From Mucilaginibacter tundrae (GTDB lineage: Bacteria > Bacteroidota > Bacteroidia > Sphingobacteriales > Sphingobacteriaceae): 64,000 nucleotides of DNA. Under the pieces are notes generated by a model, which saw only the letters and a list, made by a program, of their open reading frames with translations, was not told the origin of the DNA and searched no databases. The first letter of the stretch is position 1. Every line of letters starts with the position of its first letter. A program made the translations under genes and the position numbers. The stretch is taken from positions 1-64,000 of the forward strand of contig NZ_JACCBZ010000008.1 of assembly GCF_013408825.1 (NCBI RefSeq). Direction: 5' to 3'. Positions 35,729 through 45,011 of this stretch are shown here, piece by piece.

Positions 35729-36520
35729 ATGTCAAAAATCAATTATAAGTCTGTCGAGGAGATAGAACTGATAAGAGAAAGTTGCTTACTGCTATCTAAA
35801 ACACTCGGAGAAATAGCTAAGGTTATTGCTCCGGGTGTTACTACTATTGAATTAAACAAACTTGCTGAAACCTATATACGTGATAATGGCGGGGTGCCTG
35901 CCTTTTTAAATTACCACGGGTTTCCTTATTCATTGTGTATTTCTCCTAATGATCAGGTGGTACATGGTTTCCCTAATAATAGGGCTTTGGTTGAGGGCGA
36001 CATCGTGTCGGTTGATTGTGGCGTTATATTAAATAAATATTACGGGGATTCAGCTTTTACCTTTGCCATAGGCGAGGTTAGCGATACTGCTAAGAAACTA
36101 ATGCGTGTTACCCGTGAATGCCTTGACCTTGGTGTAGAAAAGGCTGTGGTAGGGATGCGAATAGGTGATATAGGTTATGCAGTACAAGAGCACGCTGAAA
36201 AGAATGGTTTTGGCGTAGTTAAGGAATTGGTTGGGCATGGTGTAGGATTACATCTGCATGAAAAACCTGAAGTTCCTAATTATGGTAAACGCGGATCTGG
36301 TATTAAATTGGAAGAAGGGATGGTAATTGCCATTGAACCAATGATAAATGCAGGCCGTGCCGGTGTTAAGTTTTGGGAAGATGGATGGACTGTATCAACA
36401 GTTGATAAGAAACCATCAGCGCATTACGAACATACCGTAGCTGTAACCAAAGGAAAAGTAGATATACTTTCAACATTTTCATACGTTGATAATGTTTTGA
36501 AAGAAAAAAATAATAATTAA
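35729..36520 (+). CDS. map: Methionine aminopeptidase, type I
   Basis: A 263-residue cytosolic enzyme that removes the initiator Met. Metal ligands are visible in VSVDCGVILNKYYGDSAF (two Asp), GHGVGLHLHEKPEVPN (His), AIEPM (Glu) and YEHTVAV (Glu), with the substrate histidine in LNYHGFPYSLC. No N-terminal zinc-finger extension. It ends the spc part; infA has its own -7 element. Confidence 0.97.
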   Translation: MSKINYKSVEEIELIRESCLLLSKTLGEIAKVIAPGVTTIELNKLAETYIRDNGGVPAFLNYHGFPYSLCISPNDQVVHGFPNNRALVEGDIVSVDCGVILNKYYGDSAFTFAIGEVSDTAKKLMRVTRECLDLGVEKAVVGMRIGDIGYAVQEHAEKNGFGVVKELVGHGVGLHLHEKPEVPNYGKRGSGIKLEEGMVIAIEPMINAGRAGVKFWEDGWTVSTVDKKPSAHYEHTVAVTKGKVDILSTFSYVDNVLKEKNNN

Positions 36521-36531
36521 ATAATTTTTAT

Positions 36532-36539
36532 TAATTTTG
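36532..36539 (+). promoter_or_regulatory. -7 promoter element before infA
   Basis: TAATTTTG matches TAnnTTTG, 44 bp before the infA ATG. No TTG lies at the ideal distance, so this may be a secondary promoter for the alpha block. Confidence 0.5.
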
Positions 36540-36583
36540 CATCCCGCTTTTAGGGTGGATAATTGAGTAATAATCAGTAAAAT

Positions 36584-36802
36584 ATGGCTAAACAATCTTC
36601 GATTGAACAGGACGGAACTATCAGGGAGGCATTATCTAATGCTATGTTCAGGGTTGAATTGGAGAATGGTCATGAAATTATTGCGCATATTTCCGGCAAA
36701 ATGCGAATGCACTACATTAAAATTTTACCTGGTGACAGAGTAAAATTGGAAATGAGTCCATACGATTTAACAAAGGGTAGAATAACCTATAGATATAAAT
36801 AA
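36584..36802 (+). CDS. infA: Translation initiation factor IF-1
   Basis: A 72-residue OB-fold protein that binds the 30S A site. It starts [20 protein letters not shown] and has [20 protein letters not shown] and [14 protein letters not shown]. Length matches the family exactly. rpmJ follows after 8 bp. Confidence 0.97.
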   Translation: MAKQSSIEQDGTIREALSNAMFRVELENGHEIIAHISGKMRMHYIKILPGDRVKLEMSPYDLTKGRITYRYK

Positions 36803-36810
36803 ACAAAGAG

Positions 36811-36927
36811 ATGAAAGTTAGAGCATCCATTAAAAAACGTAGTGTTGATTGTAAGATCATCCGTCGTAACGGTAAACTTTACGTTATTAACAAAAAGAAC
36901 CCGAAGTACAAACAACGTCAGGGATAA
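36811..36927 (+). CDS. rpmJ: 50S ribosomal protein L36, zinc-free form
   Basis: A 38-residue protein, [20 protein letters not shown] followed by a KYKQRQG end. Compared with the C-x2-C-x12-C-x5-H zinc ribbon of the classical form, only one cysteine (Cys14) remains; the others are Ser, Asn and Tyr. It therefore does not bind zinc. This fits Bacteroidota as I remember them. Confidence 0.96.
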   Translation: MKVRASIKKRSVDCKIIRRNGKLYVINKKNPKYKQRQG

Positions 36928-36937
36928 TTAAAAAATT

Positions 36938-36977
36938 GTAATAATCCGTACAACGGTGGCCCGCCGTTCGGTATTAC
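36938..36977 (+). promoter_or_regulatory. Structured leader hairpin before rpsM
   Basis: A three-part stem: GTAATA (36938-36943) with TATTAC (36972-36977), CCG (36946-36948) with CGG (36969-36971), AACGG (36952-36956) with CCGTT (36964-36968), separated by small bulges and a 7-base loop. In E. coli S4 represses the alpha operon at the rpsM leader; this could be the local counterpart, but that is inference. Confidence 0.6.
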
Positions 36978-36998
36978 GTAAAAGCACAAATAAGAAAT

Positions 36999-37376
36999 AT
37001 GGCAAGGATATCAGGTATTGATTTACCAAATAACAAAAGAGGAGAGATAGGCTTAACCTATATCTACGGAATCGGCCGTTCAACCGCTCAACAAATTTTA
37101 ACCCAGGCTGGTATTGATTTCAATACTAAAGTTCAGGATTGGAATGATGATCAGTTAGCTGCTATTCGTGGTATTATTAATGACCAGATCAAAGTTGAAG
37201 GTTCACTGCGTTCAGAAGTTCAGCTTAACATCAAACGTTTAATGGATATAGGTTGTTACCGCGGTACCCGCCATCGTAAAGGTTTACCATTACGTGGCCA
37301 ACGCACTAAAAACAACTCGCGTACCCGTAAAGGAAAACGTAAAACAGTTGCTAACAAAAAGAAAGCTACTAAATAA
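36999..37376 (+). CDS. rpsM: 30S ribosomal protein S13
   Basis: A 125-residue head protein contacting the 50S and P-site tRNA. It starts [20 protein letters not shown] and includes [14 protein letters not shown] and [21 protein letters not shown] 132-bp gap, long for this operon, separates it from rpsK and holds a hairpin (37462-37479, GGGTTG with CAACTC). Confidence 0.97.
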   Translation: MARISGIDLPNNKRGEIGLTYIYGIGRSTAQQILTQAGIDFNTKVQDWNDDQLAAIRGIINDQIKVEGSLRSEVQLNIKRLMDIGCYRGTRHRKGLPLRGQRTKNNSRTRKGKRKTVANKKKATK

Positions 37377-37508
37377 TAGTTGATTAGTGATTGGAGAATG
37401 GTGATTAGTTGCTGTTCTTAGATCATTAGGAATAGATTTAAAAGAATATGGTTACGGGTCCGGGTTGTTATAGCAACTCAATAATTCGTAAACTCAATAA
37501 TTAAAAAA

Positions 37509-37898
37509 ATGGCTAAAACTAAAAAAGTTACCAAAAAGCGTATTGTTATTGTTGAATCAGTAGGCGAGGCACACATCAACGCGACATTCAACAATATCAT
37601 CATCACCCTTACCAACAAAACAGGCCAGGCTATCTCATGGTCATCTGCCGGTAAAATGGGTTTTAAAGGTTCAAAAAAGAATACCCCATACGCTGCCGGA
37701 CAGGCTGCTTCTGATTGCGGTAAAGTTGCCTATGATTTAGGCTTACGTAAAGTAGAAGTGTTTGTTAAAGGCCCTGGTGCTGGCCGTGAGTCAGCTATCC
37801 GTACTTTGCAAACTGCAGGTATCGAGGTAACTACTATAAAGGACATTACACCGCTACCACACAATGGTTGCCGTCCGTCAAAAAGAAGAAGAGTTTAA
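37509..37898 (+). CDS. rpsK: 30S ribosomal protein S11
   Basis: A 129-residue platform protein at the E site. [40 protein letters not shown] and the C-terminal [12 protein letters not shown] are diagnostic. The next gap has a hairpin with CGGC (37929-37932) and GCCG (37938-37941). Confidence 0.97.
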   Translation: MAKTKKVTKKRIVIVESVGEAHINATFNNIIITLTNKTGQAISWSSAGKMGFKGSKKNTPYAAGQAASDCGKVAYDLGLRKVEVFVKGPGAGRESAIRTLQTAGIEVTTIKDITPLPHNGCRPSKRRRV

Positions 37899-37966
37899 TT
37901 AATACATATTTTTAAAGCTAAGATTCAGCGGCTGCGGGCCGTTTGATACTTTAAAACAACACAAAA

Positions 37967-38575
37967 ATGGCAAGATACACAGGTCCAAAATCCAAAATTG
38001 CACGTCGTTTCCGTGAGCCGATCTTCGGCCCGGATAAAGCGTTAGAAAGAAAAAATTATCCGCCAGGAATGCATGGCGCCTCAAAAAGAAGAGGAAAACA
38101 ATCTGAGTATTCAACTCAGTTAATGGAGAAACAAAAAGTTAAATACACTTACGGTGTATTAGAAAAACAATTCGAGAACTTGTTTCACCGCGCATCTGCT
38201 AAAGAAGGTATCACCGGCGAAAACTTATTAAAGTTTTTAGAGGCACGCCTTGATAATGCAGTTTACCGTTTAGGTATTGCTCCAACACGTTCAGGCGCAC
38301 GCCAACTAGTTGGGCACAAACACATCAATGTTAATGGTTCAGTGGTTAACATCGCTTCATACCAGTTAAAAGCAGGTGATGTTATCTCAGTAAGAGAAAA
38401 ATCAAAATCTTTAGAAGCTATCTCTCATTCAGTAGCTGGCAGAAAGATCAATAAATATAGCTGGTTAGAGTGGGATGCCAATGAATTAACTGGCAAATTC
38501 CTTAACTACCCAAATCGTGATGAGATTCCTGAGAACATCAAGGAAAACCTGATCGTCGAGTTATACTCAAAATAA
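37967..38575 (+). CDS. rpsD: 30S ribosomal protein S4
   Basis: A 202-residue 16S assembly protein. It starts [20 protein letters not shown] and has the S4 RNA-binding domain [20 protein letters not shown] and [14 protein letters not shown]. It has no zinc cysteines in the N-terminal arm. It is a likely translational regulator of the alpha genes by analogy with E. coli. Confidence 0.97.
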   Translation: MARYTGPKSKIARRFREPIFGPDKALERKNYPPGMHGASKRRGKQSEYSTQLMEKQKVKYTYGVLEKQFENLFHRASAKEGITGENLLKFLEARLDNAVYRLGIAPTRSGARQLVGHKHINVNGSVVNIASYQLKAGDVISVREKSKSLEAISHSVAGRKINKYSWLEWDANELTGKFLNYPNRDEIPENIKENLIVELYSK

Positions 38576-38669
38576 TAAGATATTTATACGCAAAGTGGTT
38601 GGCATATTATGCCAATCATTTTTGTGGTTTAATCAATTCAAATTAGTAAACAATAAATAAAGGATATAA

Positions 38670-39662
38670 ATGGCAATTTTAGCATTTCAAAAACCTGACA
38701 AGGTTATCATGCAGAAATCAACTGATTTTGATGGCACGTTTGAGTTTCGTCCGTTAGAACCAGGTTTCGGTATAACCATTGGTAATGCTCTGCGTCGTAT
38801 CTTACTTTCATCACTGGAAGGTTTTGCGATCACATCTGTACGTTTTTCAGGCGTGATGCATGAGTTTTCTACAATCAAAGGTGTTGTTGAAGATGTAACC
38901 GAAATCATATTAAACCTGAAACAAGTAAGGTTTAAAAAAACAGGTGAATCTGGCGACAGCGAAAAAATATTTGTGATCATTAATGGTCAGGATGCTTTTA
39001 AAGCCGGAGACATTACTAAGTTCTCAAACAACTTTACAATTTTAAATCCTGATTTGGTTATCTGTAACATGGACTCTTCAGTAACGCTTGAAATCGAGCT
39101 TACTATCAACAAGGGCCGTGGTTATATCCCAAGTGACGAGAATAAAAATCCTGATGCTAATGTAGGTGTTATCGCTATCGATTCTATTTTCACGCCCATC
39201 AAGAATGTAAAATTCACTATTGAAAACTATCGTGTAGAACAAAAAACTGATTATGAAAAATTAGTTTTGGATATTACTACTGATGGTTCAATACATCCTG
39301 AAGATGCACTTAAAGAAGCTGCTAAGATCCTTATCCAGCACTTTATGTTATTCAGCGATGAGAACATGATGCTTGAGGCTCAGGCTAAAGAGGAAACTAA
39401 AGAAGTTGACGAAGAGATTTTACATATGCGTAAAATCCTTAAAACTGAATTAGTTGATCTTGATCTTTCAGTTCGTGCGTTAAATTGCTTGAAAGCTGCT
39501 GATATTCGTAGCCTTGCTGATTTGGTTTCTTATGATGTTGCTGATATGTTAAAATTCAGAAACTTCGGTAAAAAATCATTAACTGAGATTCAGGATCTGG
39601 TTAAGTCAAAAGGTTTATCTTTCGGCATGAACCTGTCTAAATTTAAATTAGACGAAGAATAA
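38670..39662 (+). CDS. rpoA: RNA polymerase subunit alpha
   Basis: A 330-residue subunit. The N-terminal dimerisation domain includes [20 protein letters not shown]; the C-terminal domain includes [19 protein letters not shown] and [17 protein letters not shown]. Upstream, TTGGCATA and TATGCCAA form a near-perfect palindrome (38599-38615). Length is standard. Confidence 0.98.
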   Translation: MAILAFQKPDKVIMQKSTDFDGTFEFRPLEPGFGITIGNALRRILLSSLEGFAITSVRFSGVMHEFSTIKGVVEDVTEIILNLKQVRFKKTGESGDSEKIFVIINGQDAFKAGDITKFSNNFTILNPDLVICNMDSSVTLEIELTINKGRGYIPSDENKNPDANVGVIAIDSIFTPIKNVKFTIENYRVEQKTDYEKLVLDITTDGSIHPEDALKEAAKILIQHFMLFSDENMMLEAQAKEETKEVDEEILHMRKILKTELVDLDLSVRALNCLKAADIRSLADLVSYDVADMLKFRNFGKKSLTEIQDLVKSKGLSFGMNLSKFKLDEE

Positions 39663-39806
39663 TAATAGAATCAAGATATTAGAATCAAGAGTCAAGACTT
39701 AAATCTTAACTGTTCATTCTAATAACAAATAAACAGCGAAGGCATAATTCCGCGGGCTTGACCTAATCGTCGCCCAACGGTATGCACGTGCTAAAATTAA
39801 ATAACA

Positions 39807-40400
39807 ATGAGACACGGAAAAAAAGTAAACCATTTAGGCCGTACTAACAGTCACCGTAAGGCGATGATGAGTAACATGGCAACTTCGCTTATTTTACACA
39901 AGCGTATTACTACAACATTAGCAAAAGCAAAAGCTTTACGCGGTTATGTTGAGCCAATTTTAACTAAATCAAAAAACGATACTACACACTCACGTCGTAC
40001 CGTATTTAGCTATTTGCAGGATAAAGATGCTGTAAGCATCCTGTTCCGCGATATCGCTGAAAAAATTGCAACTCGCCCGGGTGGTTACACTCGTATCATC
40101 AAATTAGAAAATCGTTTAGGTGATAACGCCGAAATGGCAATTATTGAATTAGTTGATTACAACACTGTTTACGGTGCTGATAATGCTCAAACTGCTAAAA
40201 AGACAACACGTCGTCGTGGTGGTTCTGCTAAAGCTAAAACTGCTCCTGTGGCTCAGGACTCTGCTGCTCCGGCTGCAGAAGTTGTCGAGGAACCAGTTGC
40301 TGAAGCTCCTGTGGCTGAAGAAACAACTGGCGAAACTCCAGGAATAGAAACTCCTGAAGCACCTTCTGCTAACGAAGAAAATGCTGAAAAAGGAGAATAA
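39807..40400 (+). CDS. rplQ: 50S ribosomal protein L17 with acidic Ala/Glu-rich tail
   Basis: A 197-residue protein. The core of about 127 residues ([40 protein letters not shown]) is standard, followed by a basic patch ([14 protein letters not shown]) and a tail of Ala, Glu, Pro and Val. L17 is about 120 residues in most bacteria. The tail should protrude near the tunnel exit. It is the last gene of the cluster. Confidence 0.97.
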   Translation: MRHGKKVNHLGRTNSHRKAMMSNMATSLILHKRITTTLAKAKALRGYVEPILTKSKNDTTHSRRTVFSYLQDKDAVSILFRDIAEKIATRPGGYTRIIKLENRLGDNAEMAIIELVDYNTVYGADNAQTAKKTTRRRGGSAKAKTAPVAQDSAAPAAEVVEEPVAEAPVAEETTGETPGIETPEAPSANEENAEKGE

Positions 40401-40428
40401 TTAATCTCTCTTTTTTAAGATAAAGGAA

Positions 40429-40458
40429 GCGCCCTGCTCATTTGAGCAGGGCGCTTTT
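40429..40458 (+). terminator. Terminator of the S10-spc-alpha cluster
   Basis: A perfect 11-bp GC-rich stem (40429-40439 with 40444-40454), ATTT loop and TTTT tail. Confidence 0.92.
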
Positions 40459-40490
40459 GTTTTGTATGATTATGACATGTAGTAAAAACA

Positions 40491-40522
40491 AAAAAGGCTT
40501 CGTCCAATAAACGAAGCCTTTT
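40491..40522. terminator. Second, bidirectional terminator
   Basis: GGCTTCGT (40496-40503) pairs with ACGAAGCC (40511-40518), with A residues on the left and T residues on the right. It can serve the minus-strand gene that ends at 40544 and back up the rplQ terminator. Confidence 0.8.
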
Positions 40523-40543
40523 ATATTTATAAAAAATCAATTA

Positions 40544-41281
40544 CTAATTCCCACTAATATCGCCGCTGCCTGATTTGCTTTTAATAACATGCTGCGCACC
40601 ACCGGTATATCTTACATCGCCAGAACCGGATACCGCGGCAGTAATACTGCTGCTTGCGTTAATGCTGGCATTGCCGGAACCTGAAACCTGAACCGTTGTG
40701 CCTGAGGTAGTAACCTCACGACCGTTGTAGTCGCCGGAACCTGACACGCTCACTGATGAATTTTCTGCATGTCCGCTTAATTTCATATTGCCAGAACCGG
40801 AGATATTACAAGCTAATTCTTTTGATTCTATCTTACCAATAACATCCCCTGAACCGCTTACTCTTATTTTGAAATTTTCAGAATGCAGGCCATCTTTAAA
40901 GGCTACGTTACCAGATCCGCTTACATCAATAGCATTAATATCCCGAACGGTAACATACACAGCTATCTTTTTATGCCCTGTCCAGTTCCAATCAGATCCA
41001 CTATGGCGCTTATCGTGAATTTTTAATACATGGTCTTCTACCTCTGTAACTACATTATTAATAACATCAGCAGGGGCATCAACTTTAACTGATTCCGACG
41101 ATCCCTGGGTAATATAAACATCAAATGAACCTTGGGCGTCAACCGCGTCAAAACCGGTAAGGTGACGGTCTTGTGTATCATTAGATGCCTTAGCCTTTAC
41201 TATAATGGCCGGCTTAGCATAAGTATAGCCCGCGCCACTTAAAAGCGCCGCTGCTAATAAAAATTTGGTTAGTGATTTCAT
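40544..41281 (-). CDS. Secreted GIN-domain (DUF2807) protein
   Basis: A 245-residue protein with a signal peptide (1-22, ending GYTYA) and a putative auto-transporter adhesin head GIN domain (DUF2807). The domain shows as a beta-helix-like ladder in which SGSG recurs about every 17-20 residues (VSGSGNVAF, VSGSGDVIG, ISGSGNMKL, VSGSGDYNG, VSGSGNASI and so on). It is periplasmic or outer-membrane exposed. Members are common and unstudied in Bacteroidota. It is a single gene with a shared terminator. Confidence 0.88.
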   Translation of the reverse strand: MKSLTKFLLAAALLSGAGYTYAKPAIIVKAKASNDTQDRHLTGFDAVDAQGSFDVYITQGSSESVKVDAPADVINNVVTEVEDHVLKIHDKRHSGSDWNWTGHKKIAVYVTVRDINAIDVSGSGNVAFKDGLHSENFKIRVSGSGDVIGKIESKELACNISGSGNMKLSGHAENSSVSVSGSGDYNGREVTTSGTTVQVSGSGNASINASSSITAAVSGSGDVRYTGGAQHVIKSKSGSGDISGN

Positions 41282-41347
41282 GATCTATATCTGTTGTTTG
41301 TTTATATGACGCACACAAAAAAGATACGTTGCACACTAACCAAGAAT

Positions 41348-43018
41348 TTAATTTTTTAGTATACCCAAGTAGTAGTTAAACAAATCAACTTCAACATTGT
41401 CTTCAGTAATTCCATCAATCCTAACTATTGTAGGATCTTCACTTACATCAATAAATTTATACTCACCACCTTTAGTCCTCATTTTTACAGGCATTTTAAA
41501 ACCGGGGGCACAACTTGTAAAGTGACAATATAAAGTACCGCTATAATTGGTAAATACCAAAACCGGTAGCGTACTATGGTGCAGGTATTGATCAAAAAAC
41601 GTAGTAAAATCTATTCCTGATTCTTTATTAATGTATCCTGTTATATCCTCGTATGTTACCGTTTTATGATAGAATTCTTTATTTAATCCTCTAAGGATAT
41701 TACGCCACTTTTCATCATCGTTAATAATAGTACGCAACATGTTCAAAATAACAGAGCCCTTGTTGTACATATCTTCAGACCCCTCTTTGTTTACGCCGTA
41801 TGGCCCAACAATTGGCCTGTCATTAGTAATGTTGTTGCGCAAACCATGCACATATTCCTGCCCGGCTTGTTTACCATAAAAGGTTTCAACAAATAATGAT
41901 TCGGAGTAATCAGTAAATGATTCATGGATCCACATGTCAGCCAGGTCTTTCGAGGTAATACTGTTGCCAAACCATTCATGTCCACTTTCGTGAATGATGA
42001 TGTAATCCCATTTCAAGCCCCAGCCCGTTCCTGATAGGTCATATCCTTTGCCGCGTGAATAATATCCATTAACGAAATGGTTGCCATAGGCAGTGCCGCT
42101 TTGATGCTCCATACCTAAATGCGGGGTTTCAATCAATTTGTAACCATCTTCGTAAAAAGGGTAAGGCCCAAACCAATGCTCATGTGATTGCAGCATGCGT
42201 TTAACATTTAGGCCGAATTGCTTTTTAGCCTGTTCCAGGTGATATGGCAATACCCAGTAATCAAGCGTAAGCTTTCCTTTTTCACCATTGTAGGTGTCAT
42301 TAAAATGGGTGTAATCGCCAATGTTCGCTTCAATGTCATAATTGTTGATGGGGTTAGTCACAAACCAGTCAAAACGGGTATAACCATCTTTTAGTTTAGT
42401 CACTTTACGCAAACGGCCATTTGAAACATCCTTTAACCCATTAGGTACGCTGATACTGATCAGGGCACTATCAACCTCATCGGCTTGTTGGTCTTTATTA
42501 GGCCACCAAACGCTGGCACCTAAACCCTGGCATGCAGTTGCAACCCATGGGCGCTTTAATGAATCGGTAGTATAAACTATACCGCCATCCCATGGCGCAT
42601 TTTTAGCGATGGTTGGATTGCCTGAATAGAATACGGTAAACTCATCAATGCTGCCTTTAGCTATCGTGTTAGGGAAGGTTACAAACACTGCGTTAAACTC
42701 ACGGGTGTATGGTAATTCATGGCCTTTGTAAACTACCTTCTCCACTTTTAAGTTAGAGAACAAGTCGAATTGCAGTTTAGTGAAATCCTGCGTAGCTGTA
42801 AATTTAAACAGCGTGCTGCCGCTGATGAATTTGTTATCGATATCAAACTTAACATCCAGGTGATAGTAATTGATATCGTAACAAGCCCGTAATGGCGAGT
42901 TATAATCGCCGCGTAAGGTGTCGGCTTTGGTAAAAGTTTCTTTTGGAGTGCCCAGTTGAGCTTTTGCGTTTAGCGTTATAAAAGCTAAGGCGATTAATAA
43001 TAAGCGGTATGATTTCAT
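41348..43018 (-). CDS. M1 family zinc metallopeptidase, secreted
   Basis: A 556-residue aminopeptidase-type enzyme with a signal peptide (1-20). The zinc site is HESGH (343-347) with Glu366 in MWIHESFTDY; GMEHQ (302-306) takes the place of the GAMEN exopeptidase motif. It lacks the long C-terminal domain of PepN. It lies 25 bp after the CocE/S15-like gene on the same strand, so the pair may form a peptide-scavenging operon in the periplasm. Confidence 0.92.
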   Translation of the reverse strand: MKSYRLLLIALAFITLNAKAQLGTPKETFTKADTLRGDYNSPLRACYDINYYHLDVKFDIDNKFISGSTLFKFTATQDFTKLQFDLFSNLKVEKVVYKGHELPYTREFNAVFVTFPNTIAKGSIDEFTVFYSGNPTIAKNAPWDGGIVYTTDSLKRPWVATACQGLGASVWWPNKDQQADEVDSALISISVPNGLKDVSNGRLRKVTKLKDGYTRFDWFVTNPINNYDIEANIGDYTHFNDTYNGEKGKLTLDYWVLPYHLEQAKKQFGLNVKRMLQSHEHWFGPYPFYEDGYKLIETPHLGMEHQSGTAYGNHFVNGYYSRGKGYDLSGTGWGLKWDYIIIHESGHEWFGNSITSKDLADMWIHESFTDYSESLFVETFYGKQAGQEYVHGLRNNITNDRPIVGPYGVNKEGSEDMYNKGSVILNMLRTIINDDEKWRNILRGLNKEFYHKTVTYEDITGYINKESGIDFTTFFDQYLHHSTLPVLVFTNYSGTLYCHFTSCAPGFKMPVKMRTKGGEYKFIDVSEDPTIVRIDGITEDNVEVDLFNYYLGILKN

Positions 43019-43043
43019 TTTTTATTGATGAGATTAATCCTAA

Positions 43044-44912
43044 CTATTGTAAAACGGTTACTTTAACCGATGAGGCATTTTGATTATCGTGATAAATGCG
43101 GATGGTAGCTTTCTGAAAATCAGAATCTTTAGCGGTATAAATATCCACAAATTTTTGCGGGTTTCTATCAACCAGTGGGAACCATGAGTTTTGAACCTGT
43201 ATCATAATGCGGTGACCTTTTTTAAAGGTATGCGCTACATCAGGCATAGCATATTTTATCTCGGTAACTTTTCCGGGGACAAATGGCTCGGGGTTTTCAT
43301 ATGAATTACGGTAACGGCCACGGAATACTTCACCACGGATCAGCATCTCGTATCCCGACATGATAACTCCTTTAGGATTCGGCACAGGGTTAGGGTAATT
43401 ATCCGGGAAAACATCGATCAGTTTAACCACGTAATCAGCATCAGTACCTGTTGTTGATGAGAACAAATCAGCTAAAACCGGACCTGTAAGCGTGATGTCA
43501 TCTGTGAGGGTATCTGTTTGGTAAACTTTTACATCTGGCCGGCGGTCGGCAAAACGTTGATCATCCAGCATGTACTCACGGGTACGTTTTTCCTGTACGC
43601 CGTTCTGATATGGTACCGGTGCATTCGGATCACTCACATATTCATCAAAGCTGTCTGTTATTTTAGGCTGATCAAAAGAAAGCTTGCCATTAGCCTGCAG
43701 GTATAAGGTCTTCTCCGTAGTATTTTCAGGCGGCCATGATTTAAATTTATGCCATTCGTTTGATCCTGTAATAAAGATGGTCGCTTTTGGCAAAGCCATT
43801 TCTCCTTCGCCTTTCAAATAATAATTAAAGAAAGGCAGCTCAACGTTTTCGCGAAACCATACACTTGTTTTCTGTCCAAAATCCTGGTCGTCAAAATATT
43901 GGCCATCGCCGCGTTCCCAACCACCGTGGAACCAAGGGCCCATAACCAGCATATTTGGATGCGATGCTACATTTTGATCCTGTAAGGCTTTAAAAACATG
44001 TAAAGCGCCAAAGCAGTCCTCGGCATCAAAAAAGCCACCCACTACCATAGTTGCCGGTGTAATATTGGTTAAATGAGGACGGATATTCATCGCTTTCCAA
44101 AAAGAATCATAATTCGGGTGGTTCATGATCTCGTCCCAAAATTTTACCGAGTCGCCCATATACTTGGTTTTATAGTTTGGCAAGGCACCCATGTTAAGGT
44201 AAAATTTGTAGTTGTCTTTTTCTGTGTATTTAACACCATTTTTAAATTGATCGGGTGTAAGAGGTTTCAAACGCGGCACACCAAAGTTGGTGATAAATGC
44301 AAAAGCATCCATCAAAAAGAAAGCGCCATTGTGGTGAAAGTCATCACCAATAAACCAATCAGTAACCGGTGCTTGTGGCGATACCGCTTTTAAAGCCGGA
44401 TGCGCATTTGGCAATGAAGCTGTTGAGTAGAAGCCGGGATAAGAAATGCCCAATATACCAACCTTACCGTTATTATTAGGTACGTTCTTTACCAGCCAGT
44501 CGATGGTATCATAAGTATCTGTACTCTCATCAATATCTTTTTTGCCTTTTTTGTCTGATTGCGGGCGCACATCCATAAAATCCCCTTCACTCATCCAGCG
44601 GCCACGCACGTCTTCATAAACAAAAATGTATCCCGCTTTAGCAAACAACATATTTTGGCCCAGCATTTTTTTATAAGCGTTTGGTCCGTAAGGCCCAACG
44701 TTATAAGGTGTACGGGTCATCAGGATAGGATATTTTTCAGATTGATCCTTAGGCATGTAAATGGCTGCAAATAGTTTTTTACCATCGCGCATGGTAATTT
44801 GCTTTTCCATTTTAGTGTAGTTTTGCCTGATGTAAGTGGAATCTTCGGCGGTTTGTGCGTAACATGCAATGCCGGTAATAGCAAAGCAAAAAAGGAGTAA
44901 TAACTTTTTCAT
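43044..44912 (-). CDS. CocE/NonD-type alpha/beta hydrolase (S15 family), secreted
   Basis: A 622-residue hydrolase with a signal peptide (1-19, ending ACYAQ). The nucleophile Ser157 sits in GILGISYPGFYS. The jelly-roll C-terminal domain of the X-Pro dipeptidyl-peptidase/cocaine esterase family follows (from about residue 400, TDTLTDDITLTGPVLADLF). Family members cut X-Pro dipeptides, glutaryl-7-ACA or esters. It is the first gene of a pair with the M1 peptidase, which favours a peptidase role. Divergent from the gene at 45012. Confidence 0.9.
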   Translation of the reverse strand: MKKLLLLFCFAITGIACYAQTAEDSTYIRQNYTKMEKQITMRDGKKLFAAIYMPKDQSEKYPILMTRTPYNVGPYGPNAYKKMLGQNMLFAKAGYIFVYEDVRGRWMSEGDFMDVRPQSDKKGKKDIDESTDTYDTIDWLVKNVPNNNGKVGILGISYPGFYSTASLPNAHPALKAVSPQAPVTDWFIGDDFHHNGAFFLMDAFAFITNFGVPRLKPLTPDQFKNGVKYTEKDNYKFYLNMGALPNYKTKYMGDSVKFWDEIMNHPNYDSFWKAMNIRPHLTNITPATMVVGGFFDAEDCFGALHVFKALQDQNVASHPNMLVMGPWFHGGWERGDGQYFDDQDFGQKTSVWFRENVELPFFNYYLKGEGEMALPKATIFITGSNEWHKFKSWPPENTTEKTLYLQANGKLSFDQPKITDSFDEYVSDPNAPVPYQNGVQEKRTREYMLDDQRFADRRPDVKVYQTDTLTDDITLTGPVLADLFSSTTGTDADYVVKLIDVFPDNYPNPVPNPKGVIMSGYEMLIRGEVFRGRYRNSYENPEPFVPGKVTEIKYAMPDVAHTFKKGHRIMIQVQNSWFPLVDRNPQKFVDIYTAKDSDFQKATIRIYHDNQNASSVKVTVLQ

Positions 44913-45011
44913 TTTGTAGCGAGATCAGTTGAACAGCTAAAATACTGAAAGCTTATAATATCTTATAATTTATTAGCTTAGTTGTAATTATAATCAACAA
45001 TAACCTTATTA

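Noticed and set aside
40600..41180. DNA tandem repeats in the minus-strand gene
   Set aside because: The repetition is at protein level (SGSG ladder of the GIN domain) with varied codons, so it is a coding feature.
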